A DNA stretch of 64,000 nt, from NCBI GenBank assembly GCA_026692865.1, contig JAPLNI010000052.1:62001-126000 (forward strand), written 5' to 3'. This document shows positions 18,390 through 27,980 of the stretch, one piece after another. How positions within the stretch are numbered: the stretch's first letter is position 1; every line of letters begins with the position of its first letter. The notes under the pieces were generated by a model. It made no database searches, was not told the DNA's origin, and saw only the letters and a list, made by a program, of their open reading frames with translations. Source of the stretch: Planctomycetota bacterium. GTDB taxonomy: Bacteria > Planctomycetota > Planctomycetia > Pirellulales > Pirellulaceae. A program made the translations under genes and the position numbers.

Positions 18390-18442
18390 AAAAAAACCGT
18401 GGGCGCTTTTGCAAACTTTGAGGTCTGCAATCGCGCCCACGG
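18390..18442 (-). terminator. intrinsic terminator of the TolC-like gene
   Basis: On the minus strand a perfect 10-bp stem, CCGTGGGCGC (18442-18433) with GCGCCCACGG (18406-18397), closes a 26-nt loop and is followed by seven T residues (18396-18390). It lies 80 bp after the stop of the TolC-like gene. This is a textbook intrinsic terminator. Confidence 0.92.
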
Positions 18443-18522
18443 AAGGTCCCCCTGACCTCGTTCACAGCACTGCTGTTTTGAATGGATTCCCGAGTCATCT
18501 TGGAAATCCTTATTGTTTTAGG

Positions 18523-20829
18523 CTATCGAATCATGTTCGATGGTGTGGATGGTTGCGTGTGGATGAATCCTGCTTGTCGAAATACTCGACTACTGGTTTG
18601 CGAGTTCGCTTTCAAGCTTGGTAGCTCTTCTGTCGATCCGGTCGGAGCTTCTTCGTTCGGAGTCTTGGTCGTCGGACCAGGCGTTGCTTCTACGTCGGAT
18701 CTTGGCGGAACAGCATTGTCGCTTGATTCTTTCGAAGGTGTCGGGGTAGAGTTGTTTTTAAGTCCAACCGTTCCTACACGAGCTCCGTCGTTGGCCGTAC
18801 CAGTATGCTGTTGGTATGCACCTTCGGAGATAACTCGTGGTCGACTTGCACCGTAGTCCATGTAGCGAGCGGCATCACGACGCTTTGCATGGCCTTCTGC
18901 ATCCCAGTAAGCCTTCTCTGCCCAAGGACCTTCTTGCAAGCAGATGTTGTTGTATTCCAACAACGATCCTTTAAGCAGGTGTACTTGTACAATCGACTTA
19001 TTGTACTCGGTAACAGATCGATAGTAGTCTTGTTGAGCTCGAGCGCGGCGTTCTTGGCTGCGTAGAAGGTTATCCAGGATCATATCCAAGTTCGTATCGC
19101 CGACTTCGAATTTATCTGTCCAAGCCTTGGCGTCACGCTCGCTGGCACTCCATTGATTCAGTTTGATCTCGATCTGTTCGTAGTGACTCTTCATGAGGCT
19201 GATTTCTTCGCTCAGACGATTGATCAAAGCGATTTCTTTCTCTTGAAGCACTTCTGTTTCACGGGCCAATGCGAGTTGACTGTTACGAACCAAAGCAAGT
19301 TGTCGACGAGCTCCGAAAGCAGCCGGCGTGAATTCCAATCGAAAAGCCGCTTCACTAAAGTTACCTGTGAGCAAACTATCCGTTGCGCTCTGTGGACCTT
19401 CAGGGAAATTTTCTGCAGAACCGCTTCGGCTGTTGAGTGTGTCACCCACGCCGAGCCACCGATACAACGCCGATACGTTCACATCTGGAAGGACTTGATT
19501 CTTAGATGAGATCAACTCCATCTCACGTGCTTTGATTTGCCATTTTTGTTGACGAAGGTCAATGTTTCGCATGAGGGCTTCGCCTTGCACGGTCCACCAA
19601 TCAAAATCAGTACGAGCGATGTTTGGTTTATCGGTAGGACGAATCAAACGCCCGTCCGTTGCTGCCCAGCCCATCAAATGTCGCAAGCGTCGTTCGCGGC
19701 CATAAACGCCAGGATCAGAACCGGGAACGGATGCGCCAGCCAATGCAGCATTCAATGCGGCTTCGAATTGGTGATACTGAGCTTTCGCTTGAGCTTCCGC
19801 GAAGACTTGGCCTTGACCAGCTTGATACTTTGCATTGGCAACTCGCCAAACTTGTAGTGAGCTATCGCGAGCGATCTTTGCTGTTTCGACATTCCAATAG
19901 CTAAGATAAAGATCCCAGTATGCGACTTCGACTTCTTTGACCAGATTTCGAATTCGCTCTTCGTATTGACCGAGCGAAACATCTTCATTGATTCGAGCAA
20001 GAACGACGGGGATACGATTGACCATTGTTCCGCGGCCACGCATCAATGGGTGTTGAACTTGGGCTTCGAGGATTTGCGTGTAGTCGCTAGGTGTTTGCCG
20101 ACCGAAGTTTCCGTTTGCTCCGAAACCTTGGGTAAAGATGTTGTTCTCGGAGTAGATGGTTTGGCTTCGAGCGGTAACAACACCGCCAGTTGCGACACGC
20201 TTGCTGATCGCAGACTGCATTGTTCCATCGTTTGCTTGGAAGAACTGTGGATTGAAGACGTTACCTGCACCGACGTTTCTTGGGCGATCTGTTGTGTTGT
20301 AACCTACGAAGCTACTGAACTGAGCATCAAACTCAGACAGCGCGTCTTCGATACCGCCGACTTGGTTGGCGCGTGAGGCTCCTCGAGGAAGAACGCGATT
20401 TCCGTTTTGATCGACGACTTGCGGTTGCGTGTTCGCAGTGGATGCAGTGATCGCCGGATCGAATGCTGTGACCAGTTGCTGTGACGGGCTGGTCAAGATC
20501 GATGTCGCGATGTCACCGACAATTTGATTGCTACCAGGAAGTGCGCGAACAAGCTTGGTATTCACCAATGCATACGAGACGCATTCTTCAAGCGTGAGAT
20601 CTAGGAACTCGTAGTCGTGGTTGTCGACTGAGTATGGAGCCATCGATTCGCCGGCTTCTGGAAGCGACTCCGATTGAAGGTCAGGATATTCAATACGTTG
20701 AGCCGTATCGATATAGTGAGCTAGGTCGCCAGAACCACCTACGTAGAATGGCTGAGTCGGATGGCATCCAGTCAATGAGACCAGAGCAATCTGCAACAGA
20801 GCCAGCGATTTTGTGAGTTTGTTTTTCAT
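18523..20829 (-). CDS. TolC-like outer membrane efflux lipoprotein
   Basis: I choose ATG 20829 because it gives a lipoprotein signal, MKNKLTKSLALLQ... ending in LTGC (Cys22); the upstream start at 20886 would bury it. The product is about 768 residues. It has two long helical regions with TolC/OEP-like heptads (VKEVEVAYWDLYLSYWNVETAKIARDSSLQ and its counterpart ERRARAQQDYYRSVTEYNKSI, each a fragment here), as in trimeric outer-membrane channels. The last about 100 residues are a low-complexity Pro/Thr/Ser/Glu-rich tail not found in standard TolC. No periplasmic adaptor or inner-membrane pump gene is adjacent, so its partner is unknown. A strong terminator follows. Confidence 0.85.
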   Translation of the reverse strand: MKNKLTKSLALLQIALVSLTGCHPTQPFYVGGSGDLAHYIDTAQRIEYPDLQSESLPEAGESMAPYSVDNHDYEFLDLTLEECVSYALVNTKLVRALPGSNQIVGDIATSILTSPSQQLVTAFDPAITASTANTQPQVVDQNGNRVLPRGASRANQVGGIEDALSEFDAQFSSFVGYNTTDRPRNVGAGNVFNPQFFQANDGTMQSAISKRVATGGVVTARSQTIYSENNIFTQGFGANGNFGRQTPSDYTQILEAQVQHPLMRGRGTMVNRIPVVLARINEDVSLGQYEERIRNLVKEVEVAYWDLYLSYWNVETAKIARDSSLQVWRVANAKYQAGQGQVFAEAQAKAQYHQFEAALNAALAGASVPGSDPGVYGRERRLRHLMGWAATDGRLIRPTDKPNIARTDFDWWTVQGEALMRNIDLRQQKWQIKAREMELISSKNQVLPDVNVSALYRWLGVGDTLNSRSGSAENFPEGPQSATDSLLTGNFSEAAFRLEFTPAAFGARRQLALVRNSQLALARETEVLQEKEIALINRLSEEISLMKSHYEQIEIKLNQWSASERDAKAWTDKFEVGDTNLDMILDNLLRSQERRARAQQDYYRSVTEYNKSIVQVHLLKGSLLEYNNICLQEGPWAEKAYWDAEGHAKRRDAARYMDYGASRPRVISEGAYQQHTGTANDGARVGTVGLKNNSTPTPSKESSDNAVPPRSDVEATPGPTTKTPNEEAPTGSTEELPSLKANSQTSSRVFRQAGFIHTQPSTPSNMIR

Positions 20830-21317
20830 TACAGGGGCTTCCGACGGCGTAGGAAGACATGGCGCCCCAGACAAATTCAGCTGCATCTGAACGCAATGGT
20901 AGCTCGCTTATCGATGCTACTCTGCAATCATAAGGCAGCAGAACTCGCATGAGTCTGCAACGTCGTTTCTTATCCCGATCCCCCCAACACACAACCATCC
21001 TGTCTACCGACCTAAGCCCCCCCAGGCTGGTCGACAGAACGATCGATACTACAGTTATCGGCAACCTAATCGGTAAACTTTGTGAAAAGCACGCAGATTG
21101 CAAACTTTCCGTTTGGGTAGTTTGCTCAAAGTCGCACTTTGCTTCTGCGAAAGAAACGGGCACAGAGAAAAACTATCTTTGTGATTGGTTCAATCAAGTT
21201 TGCCGCTCATTGGCCCCGAATCATTAGCATGTCGTCGGAGTCTCCAGTATTTAAAGTCTCTGGACTTATTGAAATGCAGGGCGCGGAGGTCCCAGAGAAA
21301 GCCTATCAATCGCATTG
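20830..21317. other. intergenic region upstream of the TolC-like gene
   Basis: This 488-bp gap holds no ORF that I accept. It contains a C-rich stretch near 20980-21030 on the plus strand. The promoter of the TolC-like gene should be in it. No copy of the dispersed repeat was seen. Confidence 0.4.
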
Positions 21318-22232
21318 CTAGCGAAAGAGGCTTGAGACGCCTTCGGTTTTGTTCCGTTCTCGTGCCATAAGAACGTAGGGTTCTTGCTGTTTAGCGACAA
21401 CCATTCCGGAGGCTCCACCGACCACGCCGGCGGCCATACTGGCGAGCGGAGACGTATAAAAAGGAAGCCCAATCGAGCGTGGCACAAATAGAAAACCTTC
21501 GGAGACAATCGAAGAAGCCAGATTTGCATAAGCCGTTGGGTACAGTTCTTTTTCGAACTCCCAAAGATCATGCACTCGCGCATACGTTAACACGTCGGAA
21601 GTCACGTTGGCGTTTTGCACAATTGGAACAAAAGGAGCCTTTTGAAGGGTTGCGTAAGTGCCTTGCAAATACTTACTTCGATAATCCTTGGACAAACCAG
21701 CTTGATAAAGCGATGAATTAGGATTCGCGGAGTTGATCGACAGTGTGTTGCTAAAGGGATCGTACGAGTCGAAGTGAAAGACACGACCTGGAAAAATCGA
21801 GTAGGTCGCGACATTTAATGCGCCTCCCGTGTACTTCCAAAAAGGAGAGATTCTCGGGTTGGCTTTGATACGAGCCCACTGTGTCTTTGGATCGTACTGC
21901 CGAATGTCAATATAAACGTCTTGCAGTTCGTTCTTCGCGAGATATTGCTGGGCAACTCGAAGCGTTTGCTCTTGGAGTACTGCGGGATCGTCCTGAGGTT
22001 TCTTCGGATCTCGAAACCACTTTTTGAAGGCTTTTACAGGGTATTGAACGACTCGCTCCATGCGATCCAGTCTTGGGTGTTCGCCTCCGGTTGTGACAGG
22101 ATTGGGAAGCTCGCTCGTATTGGGCTCGAATTGCTTACCTAGTCCATATTGGTAATGATTCCGTACGCAACCACTGGCAAAGCTTCCTGAGATAAAAACT
22201 AGCCCCAGCACAGCCCATTTAAGCGTTCGCAA
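21318..22232 (-). CDS. lipoprotein of unknown function
   Basis: The open frame runs back to 22424, but its first 64 residues look non-coding. A TTG at 22232 gives a clean lipoprotein signal, RTLKWAVLGLVFISG followed by the lipobox SGC, and about 304 residues, so I prefer it. The mature protein contains YPVKAFKKWFRDP, a basic/helical middle part (DVYIDIRQYDPKTQWARIKAN) and a Gly/Ala-rich hydrophobic patch near the C-terminus (SMAAGVVGGASGMVVA). I do not recognise the family. It is transcribed in the same direction as the TolC-like gene but 488 bp away from it, and it is divergent from the next lipoprotein gene. Confidence 0.65.
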   Translation of the reverse strand: MRTLKWAVLGLVFISGSFASGCVRNHYQYGLGKQFEPNTSELPNPVTTGGEHPRLDRMERVVQYPVKAFKKWFRDPKKPQDDPAVLQEQTLRVAQQYLAKNELQDVYIDIRQYDPKTQWARIKANPRISPFWKYTGGALNVATYSIFPGRVFHFDSYDPFSNTLSINSANPNSSLYQAGLSKDYRSKYLQGTYATLQKAPFVPIVQNANVTSDVLTYARVHDLWEFEKELYPTAYANLASSIVSEGFLFVPRSIGLPFYTSPLASMAAGVVGGASGMVVAKQQEPYVLMARERNKTEGVSSLFR

Positions 22233-22618
22233 GTGTCGGTACTCAGTTAAACATTCATTTGCGAATGACAGTGATGTCCTATTCGAGTAGCCGGTTCCAA
22301 TGCCAGTAACGACTGGTCGCGCGGCGTGCGGATGCATGTAATTGCTAAACGTAAGCACGCACCAATTCTCTGGAGCCCAATGGTTTAGTCTCCTAAAGCA
22401 CTTTTGGTTGACCGAATCTTGCATCGACCGGAATCCCTAGATCCGCAACTGTCTATATATTTCGCAATGTTCTAGTAGCATTTCTTGCTTCGCATGGCAA
22501 CGTCGAAGGCGAATTCCACGAAATAATCGTGAAATCAAAAGTGCTATTGCAAAAACTCCGTTGCGGAAGCTATTTCATCAACCTCGGAAGTTCTGTTTTA
22601 AGCCAAGGAATGCGTTAC

Positions 22619-23293
22619 ATGTCCACTGAAGTCCAATCATGTTCAGGTAGCAATCTCAAGCGTTCAATTTGCTTGGTTCTCATCGTGGCTGGGCTCGCTT
22701 CTACAACCGGTTGTGCTCAGTACCTCGCTAACATTATCGGCGTTTTCAATGGACCGCCTGTTCCTGCCGAATTCAAGGGCTTGGAGGGAAAGCGGGTTGC
22801 AGTCGTTGCTAGTACCGAATCGGGTATATGCGGCGATGAGACTTCGATTCGGTTGGCTGGTAACGTGCGAGGCATTCTTACTAAGAATTTGCCAAAATCA
22901 ACTTTCGTTTCCCAAGAAGATGTTGACCAATGGTTGAACCATCGAACACCAGGCGACAACAACCTCAACTCGATTGGAAAAGGAGTCCAAGCCGACTATG
23001 TCGTGTCAGCCGATGTAAAGGGACTGCGACTCAAGGACGGGCAAACACTATTCCAAGGCAAGTCCGACATCACCTGTACCGTAACCGATGTGAAGACCGG
23101 CAAAACGGTATTCACGAAAAGCCTGCCGCAGTACACGTACCCAGTGATGGCTGGTCAATCCGCAACGGAAACGACCGAAGATAACTTTCGTCGTGCTTAC
23201 CTGATGGTTGTTTCAGACAAACTTTCTCGTTTGTTTTACGCTCACGAAATCGGACAAGACTTCGCAATCGATTCGACTATCTTGAATTACTAA
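22619..23293 (+). CDS. lipoprotein with a possible CsgG/TolB-N-like domain, unknown function
   Basis: I take ATG 22619 as start: AAGGAA at 22605-22610 is well spaced and the product begins with a lipoprotein signal ending TTGC. ATG 22610 is also possible; the longer frame from 22529 is not needed. The 224-residue product has the alternating strands GKRVAVVASTESG, ADYVVSADVKGLRLKDGQTL and CTVTDVKTGKTVFTKSLPQYTYP, a pattern like the fold of CsgG/TolB N-terminal domains. That is a weak structural inference. It is monocistronic and followed by a copy of the dispersed repeat. Confidence 0.7.
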   Translation: MSTEVQSCSGSNLKRSICLVLIVAGLASTTGCAQYLANIIGVFNGPPVPAEFKGLEGKRVAVVASTESGICGDETSIRLAGNVRGILTKNLPKSTFVSQEDVDQWLNHRTPGDNNLNSIGKGVQADYVVSADVKGLRLKDGQTLFQGKSDITCTVTDVKTGKTVFTKSLPQYTYPVMAGQSATETTEDNFRRAYLMVVSDKLSRLFYAHEIGQDFAIDSTILNY

Positions 23294-23324
23294 TGCGTTT
23301 TCCGAATTACGTTTCTGCGGGATT

Positions 23325-23404
23325 GAAATTGCAAGAATTCAGAAGTTGACTTAAACACCGGCAAACGCTGAGTTCTCCAGATATCGTACAATGTCTGCCA
23401 CGAG
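23325..23404 (+). repeat. dispersed 80-nt intergenic repeat, copy C
   Basis: It starts GAAATTGCAAGAATTCAGAA and continues to TTCTCCAGATATCGTACA, ATGTCTGCCACGAG. It has the same length and landmark order as the other copies, but its 3' arm is more diverged. It sits between two convergent gene ends (23293 and 23454). Confidence 0.65.
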
Positions 23405-23453
23405 CCACGGTCTTTCTCAGATTGATGATGTGTTCTTCGACAACATCTGATTT

Positions 23454-24254
23454 TTAACGTCGTGTTTTTGGTTGGCGGATGAAGCGTTGTGCATCGACCG
23501 GTGAAAGCGACTTTGGATCAACGCTAGGGACTACAGGAGACGCTTCGGAATTTACTCTAGAAGGTTGATCGAGCGAGATACTCTGAGTAGTGGTCTGAGA
23601 ATTGATCCCAGTCGAAACGGTTCTCCCAAGAGTTGCTGACGGATTCTGCGGCTGCATGGGTGTTGCGACGACTGTCGAGTTCACGATTGCAGAATTGCTG
23701 TAGCCGGCATCGGTCCCGGCCAGAGATTTTCTGATCACGGTCGACGATTCTTCGACAAATGAATTCCACGGGATGACTCGGGAGCTTGCTGATTCTTGTG
23801 ATGGAACTGTTTGACTGCCTCTGAGAAATTCAGGCCCTTTCTGGATAGCGTCACCGGTTGTTGGAGGCGCTGATTTATCACGGGCCGTAAGGGGATAAGA
23901 CTCCGCAATGTTTTCTGGGATCTTTTCTATCGTCACTGGACGTAAATCGGTCGGTCTTACAGCTGGGGGCCAGCCTGCGTCCGTTCGCCAGGACGGGTTT
24001 GGGTTCCATGAGTTCTTCTTGGTCACGCCGATAGGTTGGAGCCCGACCGTGGCCGTGTCTTGTCGAGCAACAACCTCTGTTGGCTGACCTACGGTGGGTT
24101 CGAGAAAATCTCGATTAGCAGCGGCTACCGAATCAAGCCCTGGAAGCCGAGTTTTAGGCGGAGCAGCCTTCCAGGAAGGGGTCAAAATGACAACAGCGGC
24201 GCTTAGAATAAGTCCGCTCAGCACAATGGGAGATTTGATTGAAATTCTTCGCAT
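23454..24254 (-). CDS. exported or membrane-anchored protein of unknown function
   Basis: A 266-residue protein with an N-terminal hydrophobic segment (IVLSGLILSAAVVILTPSW) that can be a signal anchor. The rest is Ser/Thr/Pro/Gln-rich, with no predicted globular domain that I recognise. It ends in a basic stretch, RQPKTRR. It is divergent from a glycosyltransferase gene with a 294-bp gap to the preferred start. The ORF is the only one that fits this stretch and uses a normal ATG; function unknown. Confidence 0.6.
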   Translation of the reverse strand: MRRISIKSPIVLSGLILSAAVVILTPSWKAAPPKTRLPGLDSVAAANRDFLEPTVGQPTEVVARQDTATVGLQPIGVTKKNSWNPNPSWRTDAGWPPAVRPTDLRPVTIEKIPENIAESYPLTARDKSAPPTTGDAIQKGPEFLRGSQTVPSQESASSRVIPWNSFVEESSTVIRKSLAGTDAGYSNSAIVNSTVVATPMQPQNPSATLGRTVSTGINSQTTTQSISLDQPSRVNSEASPVVPSVDPKSLSPVDAQRFIRQPKTRR

Positions 24255-24548
24255 GCTTTGGAATGGCCTCCGCTTTTCTTAATCAGAAAGCTGAAAAAGC
24301 CGCATCCGTGCGTATTTTGAACCTGAAAATGATATTGATATTTAAGAATTCGGCATCCGAGGAAAAAGAATAGAGCCAAATTTAGTTGCGTTGGTTTGTA
24401 ACGATTACACAAGCGTTTCTGTGGGCATTCCTTAAGGAAAACAGGGTTTTGCACACATTTTCAGAGCTTTTCCAACCTACGGTTGCACCAAATAGACTTG
24501 TTAATTTTCAATTGGATCTATTGGCATTTCGGAGCCGATGAGCCTAAA

Positions 24549-25772
24549 ATGCAGGTCCTCTCCGAAAGCTTAATGATTGTGCAGTTTCCTTTGAACACAA
24601 CCAGTGCGAATTTAGTAGCCGTTGCGTCAGCCCCCCGGCAGACGCATGCGACTTCGTTATCCGTTCTTCATTTGATTAATGGTGAACATTTCTCAGGCGC
24701 GGAACGCGTCCAGCAACTCCTCGGGAAGCGGCTTCCCAGTTGCGGCGTAGCCACCGACTTTGCATGTTTGAAGCCAGGCAAGTTTGTGGAGTTTTGCGAC
24801 TTGGCACCTGACAGCGTTTTCTCCGTGCATATGCGGAAGAGATTCGACTTAGGTGTTGTTGAGCGTATCTGTAACTTGGTTCGTGCCAGTCAATACGATT
24901 TGCTCCACGCCCATACACCAAGATCAGCGATGATTGCTGCCCGAGTATCCCAGAAGCTAGGAACACCTTGGGTCTATCACGTACATTCTCCGACGGCTCG
25001 TGACTCATCGCGTTTGTGGATTAACCGCATTAACGACTGGGTCGAAAGATGGTCGCTTCGAAATTGTTCCAAGATCATCACCGTGTCGCGATCACTACGT
25101 CGCGAGTTGATTAAGCGCGGGATCTCGCGTCATCGCATAGTTTGCATTCCTAACGGTGTTCCAGCAATCACGCCGATTGATTTGTCTGCCAAGATCGGAT
25201 CTGAGGTGTGGAACTTGGGAATGATCGCTTTGTTTCGACCACGCAAAGGACTGGAAGTATTGCTGGATGCCATTCGTCGGCTTCCAGCGAATGCCCCTTC
25301 GATTCATTTCCGAATTATCGGCGGCTTTGAAAACGAAGAGTACCGCAATGTGATGCTACAACTGGTCGACCAATATCAATTGAAGGATCGCGTTACCTTT
25401 ACTGGATTTACAAACGATATTCCAAAGGCTCTCGCGGACTTGGACGGGATGATTTTGCCGAGCCTCTACGGCGAAGGAATGCCAATGGTAGTTCTGGAGG
25501 CGCTCTCAGCCGGTGTCCCGGTTATTGCAACTAAAGTTGAAGGCACGCCGGAAGTCGTACGAGATGGAGTCGAGGGCTACTTAGCCGAACCCCGTGATCC
25601 ACAATCCTTGATGGACGCGATAATTAAGTTTACGTCCAGTCGTATGAAGTGGGCTGCCATGAGCGAACAATCGGTAGACCGCCATCGAGACAGATACTCC
25701 GATGTTAAAATGGCTGTCTCCACTTCGGAAGTCTATCGCAGCGTAGTCAAAAACCACGCGAAGCCCGCATAG
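24549..25772 (+). CDS. glycosyltransferase family 4 (GT-B fold)
   Basis: A protein of about 407 residues from ATG 24549; ATG 24573 or TTG 24483 are alternatives. The N-terminal domain has HLINGEHFSGAERVQQLL and LLHAHTPRSAMIAARVS. The C-terminal domain has the nucleotide-sugar signature around SLYGEGMPMVVLEALSAGVPVIAT (with the E-x7-E pair) and GTPEVVRDGVEGYL, as in GT4 enzymes. It probably adds a sugar to a lipid-linked or surface polysaccharide from the cytoplasmic face. It is monocistronic here, far from the polysaccharide cassette at 50-55 kb. Confidence 0.88.
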   Translation: MQVLSESLMIVQFPLNTTSANLVAVASAPRQTHATSLSVLHLINGEHFSGAERVQQLLGKRLPSCGVATDFACLKPGKFVEFCDLAPDSVFSVHMRKRFDLGVVERICNLVRASQYDLLHAHTPRSAMIAARVSQKLGTPWVYHVHSPTARDSSRLWINRINDWVERWSLRNCSKIITVSRSLRRELIKRGISRHRIVCIPNGVPAITPIDLSAKIGSEVWNLGMIALFRPRKGLEVLLDAIRRLPANAPSIHFRIIGGFENEEYRNVMLQLVDQYQLKDRVTFTGFTNDIPKALADLDGMILPSLYGEGMPMVVLEALSAGVPVIATKVEGTPEVVRDGVEGYLAEPRDPQSLMDAIIKFTSSRMKWAAMSEQSVDRHRDRYSDVKMAVSTSEVYRSVVKNHAKPA

Positions 25773-25837
25773 CAAAGGTCCGTAGTCGACTAAGGCTCCC
25801 GGCGTAACGGCATTGAACGTTGGCTCTTGGCTTTGCT

Positions 25838-27961
25838 TCAGAACTCGGGGTTCTTACGATTCAGGAACGGGTAACTCAGCACGATTGCCCGAACAAACGC
25901 CGAGAACTTGTAGTCGTTTGCTTTGGCTTCTTCGACGGCATCTTCGATGACGCATTTATCGCCTGCGATCGGGCCTCGACCAAATGCATAAATCATCATT
26001 TGCGTGGCGAGCGTTTTAGCGAATTCGTCCTTACGATTTAGAAGAATATCTTTGAGCTCCACCGGACCTGAGAACGTCGTACCGTTAGGAAGTTTTCCTG
26101 ACGAGTCGATCGGCTTGCCGACTTCAAAGTCTCGCCAAGCTCCTATCGCATCGTAGTTTTCGAAACCAAATCCCAGCGGATCCATTTTCGCATGACAAGA
26201 TGCACACAGAGGATTGGTACTGTGAGCGGCGAGCCTTTCGCGAAGCGTCATCGGTTTGTCGTTAGGATCGGGCTCTTGAAGTTCTGGTACATCAGGTGGA
26301 GGTGGAGGTGCGGGCGAGCCAAGCACTGCGCCTGCGATGAAGTTTCCACGTCTTGGAACATTCGTTCGTGACGGATCGGATTGAGCCAACAGTAACGCAG
26401 CTGATGTCAATAGTCCACCACGTCGACGGTCCTTCAACGAGACTCGTTTCATGTCGTCTCCCGTGACACCGTCGATTCCATAATGTTTCGCCAAAACATC
26501 GTTCAAATATGTATAATTTGCATCCAACAAATCGGTGATGGGACGGTCTTTTCGGATGATCTCCTGAAGGAGCATGCGAGGCTCTTGGCTGATCGCCTGG
26601 TGCAGTTGGTCATCGTAGGATGCAAATACCTTCTTGTCAGGTGAACGGCTTTCCAAGTTATTAAATTGAAGCCAAGCCGCAAAAAAATTAGAGACCAACG
26701 CATCACTCTGAGGATCAGTGAGCATCCGACTGACTTGCTGTTCGATTACCTCTTTCTTAAGAAGCTCGCCGTTCATTGCGAGTTTAAACAGTGCCTCATC
26801 TGGCGGACCAGACCACAGGAAGAAGCTCATCCGCGAAGCAAGGTCAAAGGCTTCAACAGGATATGCGTCTTCGGTATCTGAACGATCTTGTTCAATACGA
26901 ACCAGAAATCGTGGCGATATCAAAGTGGAAATAATCATGTTTCCTATGGAAGCATCATGATCCAACTGCTTCTGTTGGGACCGACGATAGATATCCATCG
27001 CGCGGTCGATCCATTCTTTCTCGACAAGTTTCCGAAAGGCTCGGTTGGCAAAGCGAGTGATAACCTCGCGGGCAACCTCTTCCTTGGAATCTCCTGGACC
27101 TACGTTTCGAAAATAGACTTTGCTGTATCCGATTGGTTTGTCAGATTTATCAACTCGCGATTTGTCCTGCGCGAGAGCCGTGACTACTTTCTGTGCTGCT
27201 TGGTAGTACTGTTCAACTTGTAGCGGCGTTAAAGTTAGCGAAGCGGCAATGTTATCAAACCCATAGCTTGACGCATCGGCAGGAAACGAATCAGCGAGAT
27301 TCAAATCGAGGCCCGTAAGAAAGCGGATGCTGTTGTCGTATTCAACGCGGTTCAGGCGTCGGACCCCAGGTTTCCCAGGGTCGCTTTGTGAATCGCAATT
27401 GAGTTGGCCAAGGGTCTTTTTTAGGAATGCGGCGATCAATTCACGGTCTTTATCTGATGGCTGTTGTTTCGCATCCTCAGGCGGCATCTCGTGAGCTTCT
27501 ACGCGACTAACAGCAGACTCCCATACGATCGCGTTTTCCAAAATCAATCGTGGGTTCGAGTCTTTTGCAAGATTCACATCGCCGTTCGCCTTGTCTCCGT
27601 TATGGCACTTGTAGCAGTATCGACCAAGCAAGCCGTTGATGTTACGGTCAAACGAGAGAGGGTCTTCTTCAGCTTGTTTGGCTTTCGCTTTGGCAAGGGC
27701 TACTTCCTTCTCGCGTTCTTTCTTCTTTTCTAGCTCGCGGGCTTTTCTCTCCTCCTTCTTTTTTCGTTCCTCAGCCTCTTTCTCTGTCTCCTTAGGCGAG
27801 TCTTCCGAGTCCTTATCGACTTCTACAGAATTGACTTTCCGAGCCTTTTCGTTGTCGGCAGATTGCTGTGCGTAGACGGTCGTCGCGGAGACCAACACCA
27901 AAAGCGAGATAGCTTTAATGCGAACGAAATAACTTGCGAGTTTGATAAAGATAGGGCTCAT
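25838..27961 (-). CDS. DUF1592-type exported cytochrome c protein
   Basis: I choose ATG 27961, which gives a signal peptide ending TVYAQQ and leaves the upstream gene free; the frame can extend to 27994. The 707-residue protein has an N-terminal CxxCH heme motif (YCYKCHNGDKANGD) and a second one near the C-terminus (CASCHAKMDPLGFGFENYDAIGAWR), with PSCyt/DUF1587/DUF1592/DUF1588/DUF1585-type sequence between. These planctomycete proteins are found with DUF1552 partners, and their substrate is unknown. An unusual highly charged Lys/Glu/Arg segment of about 60 residues (around residues 40-100) separates the signal from the first heme. It is 19 bp downstream of the DUF1552 gene, probably one operon. 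Confidence 0.88.
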   Translation of the reverse strand: MSPIFIKLASYFVRIKAISLLVLVSATTVYAQQSADNEKARKVNSVEVDKDSEDSPKETEKEAEERKKKEERKARELEKKKEREKEVALAKAKAKQAEEDPLSFDRNINGLLGRYCYKCHNGDKANGDVNLAKDSNPRLILENAIVWESAVSRVEAHEMPPEDAKQQPSDKDRELIAAFLKKTLGQLNCDSQSDPGKPGVRRLNRVEYDNSIRFLTGLDLNLADSFPADASSYGFDNIAASLTLTPLQVEQYYQAAQKVVTALAQDKSRVDKSDKPIGYSKVYFRNVGPGDSKEEVAREVITRFANRAFRKLVEKEWIDRAMDIYRRSQQKQLDHDASIGNMIISTLISPRFLVRIEQDRSDTEDAYPVEAFDLASRMSFFLWSGPPDEALFKLAMNGELLKKEVIEQQVSRMLTDPQSDALVSNFFAAWLQFNNLESRSPDKKVFASYDDQLHQAISQEPRMLLQEIIRKDRPITDLLDANYTYLNDVLAKHYGIDGVTGDDMKRVSLKDRRRGGLLTSAALLLAQSDPSRTNVPRRGNFIAGAVLGSPAPPPPPDVPELQEPDPNDKPMTLRERLAAHSTNPLCASCHAKMDPLGFGFENYDAIGAWRDFEVGKPIDSSGKLPNGTTFSGPVELKDILLNRKDEFAKTLATQMMIYAFGRGPIAGDKCVIEDAVEEAKANDYKFSAFVRAIVLSYPFLNRKNPEF

Positions 27962-27980
27962 TGTTCTGCGTCGATTCGCC

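Noticed and set aside
22233-22424. N-terminal extension of the 21318 lipoprotein
   Set aside because: The extension hides a clear lipoprotein signal beginning at TTG 22232 and looks non-coding.
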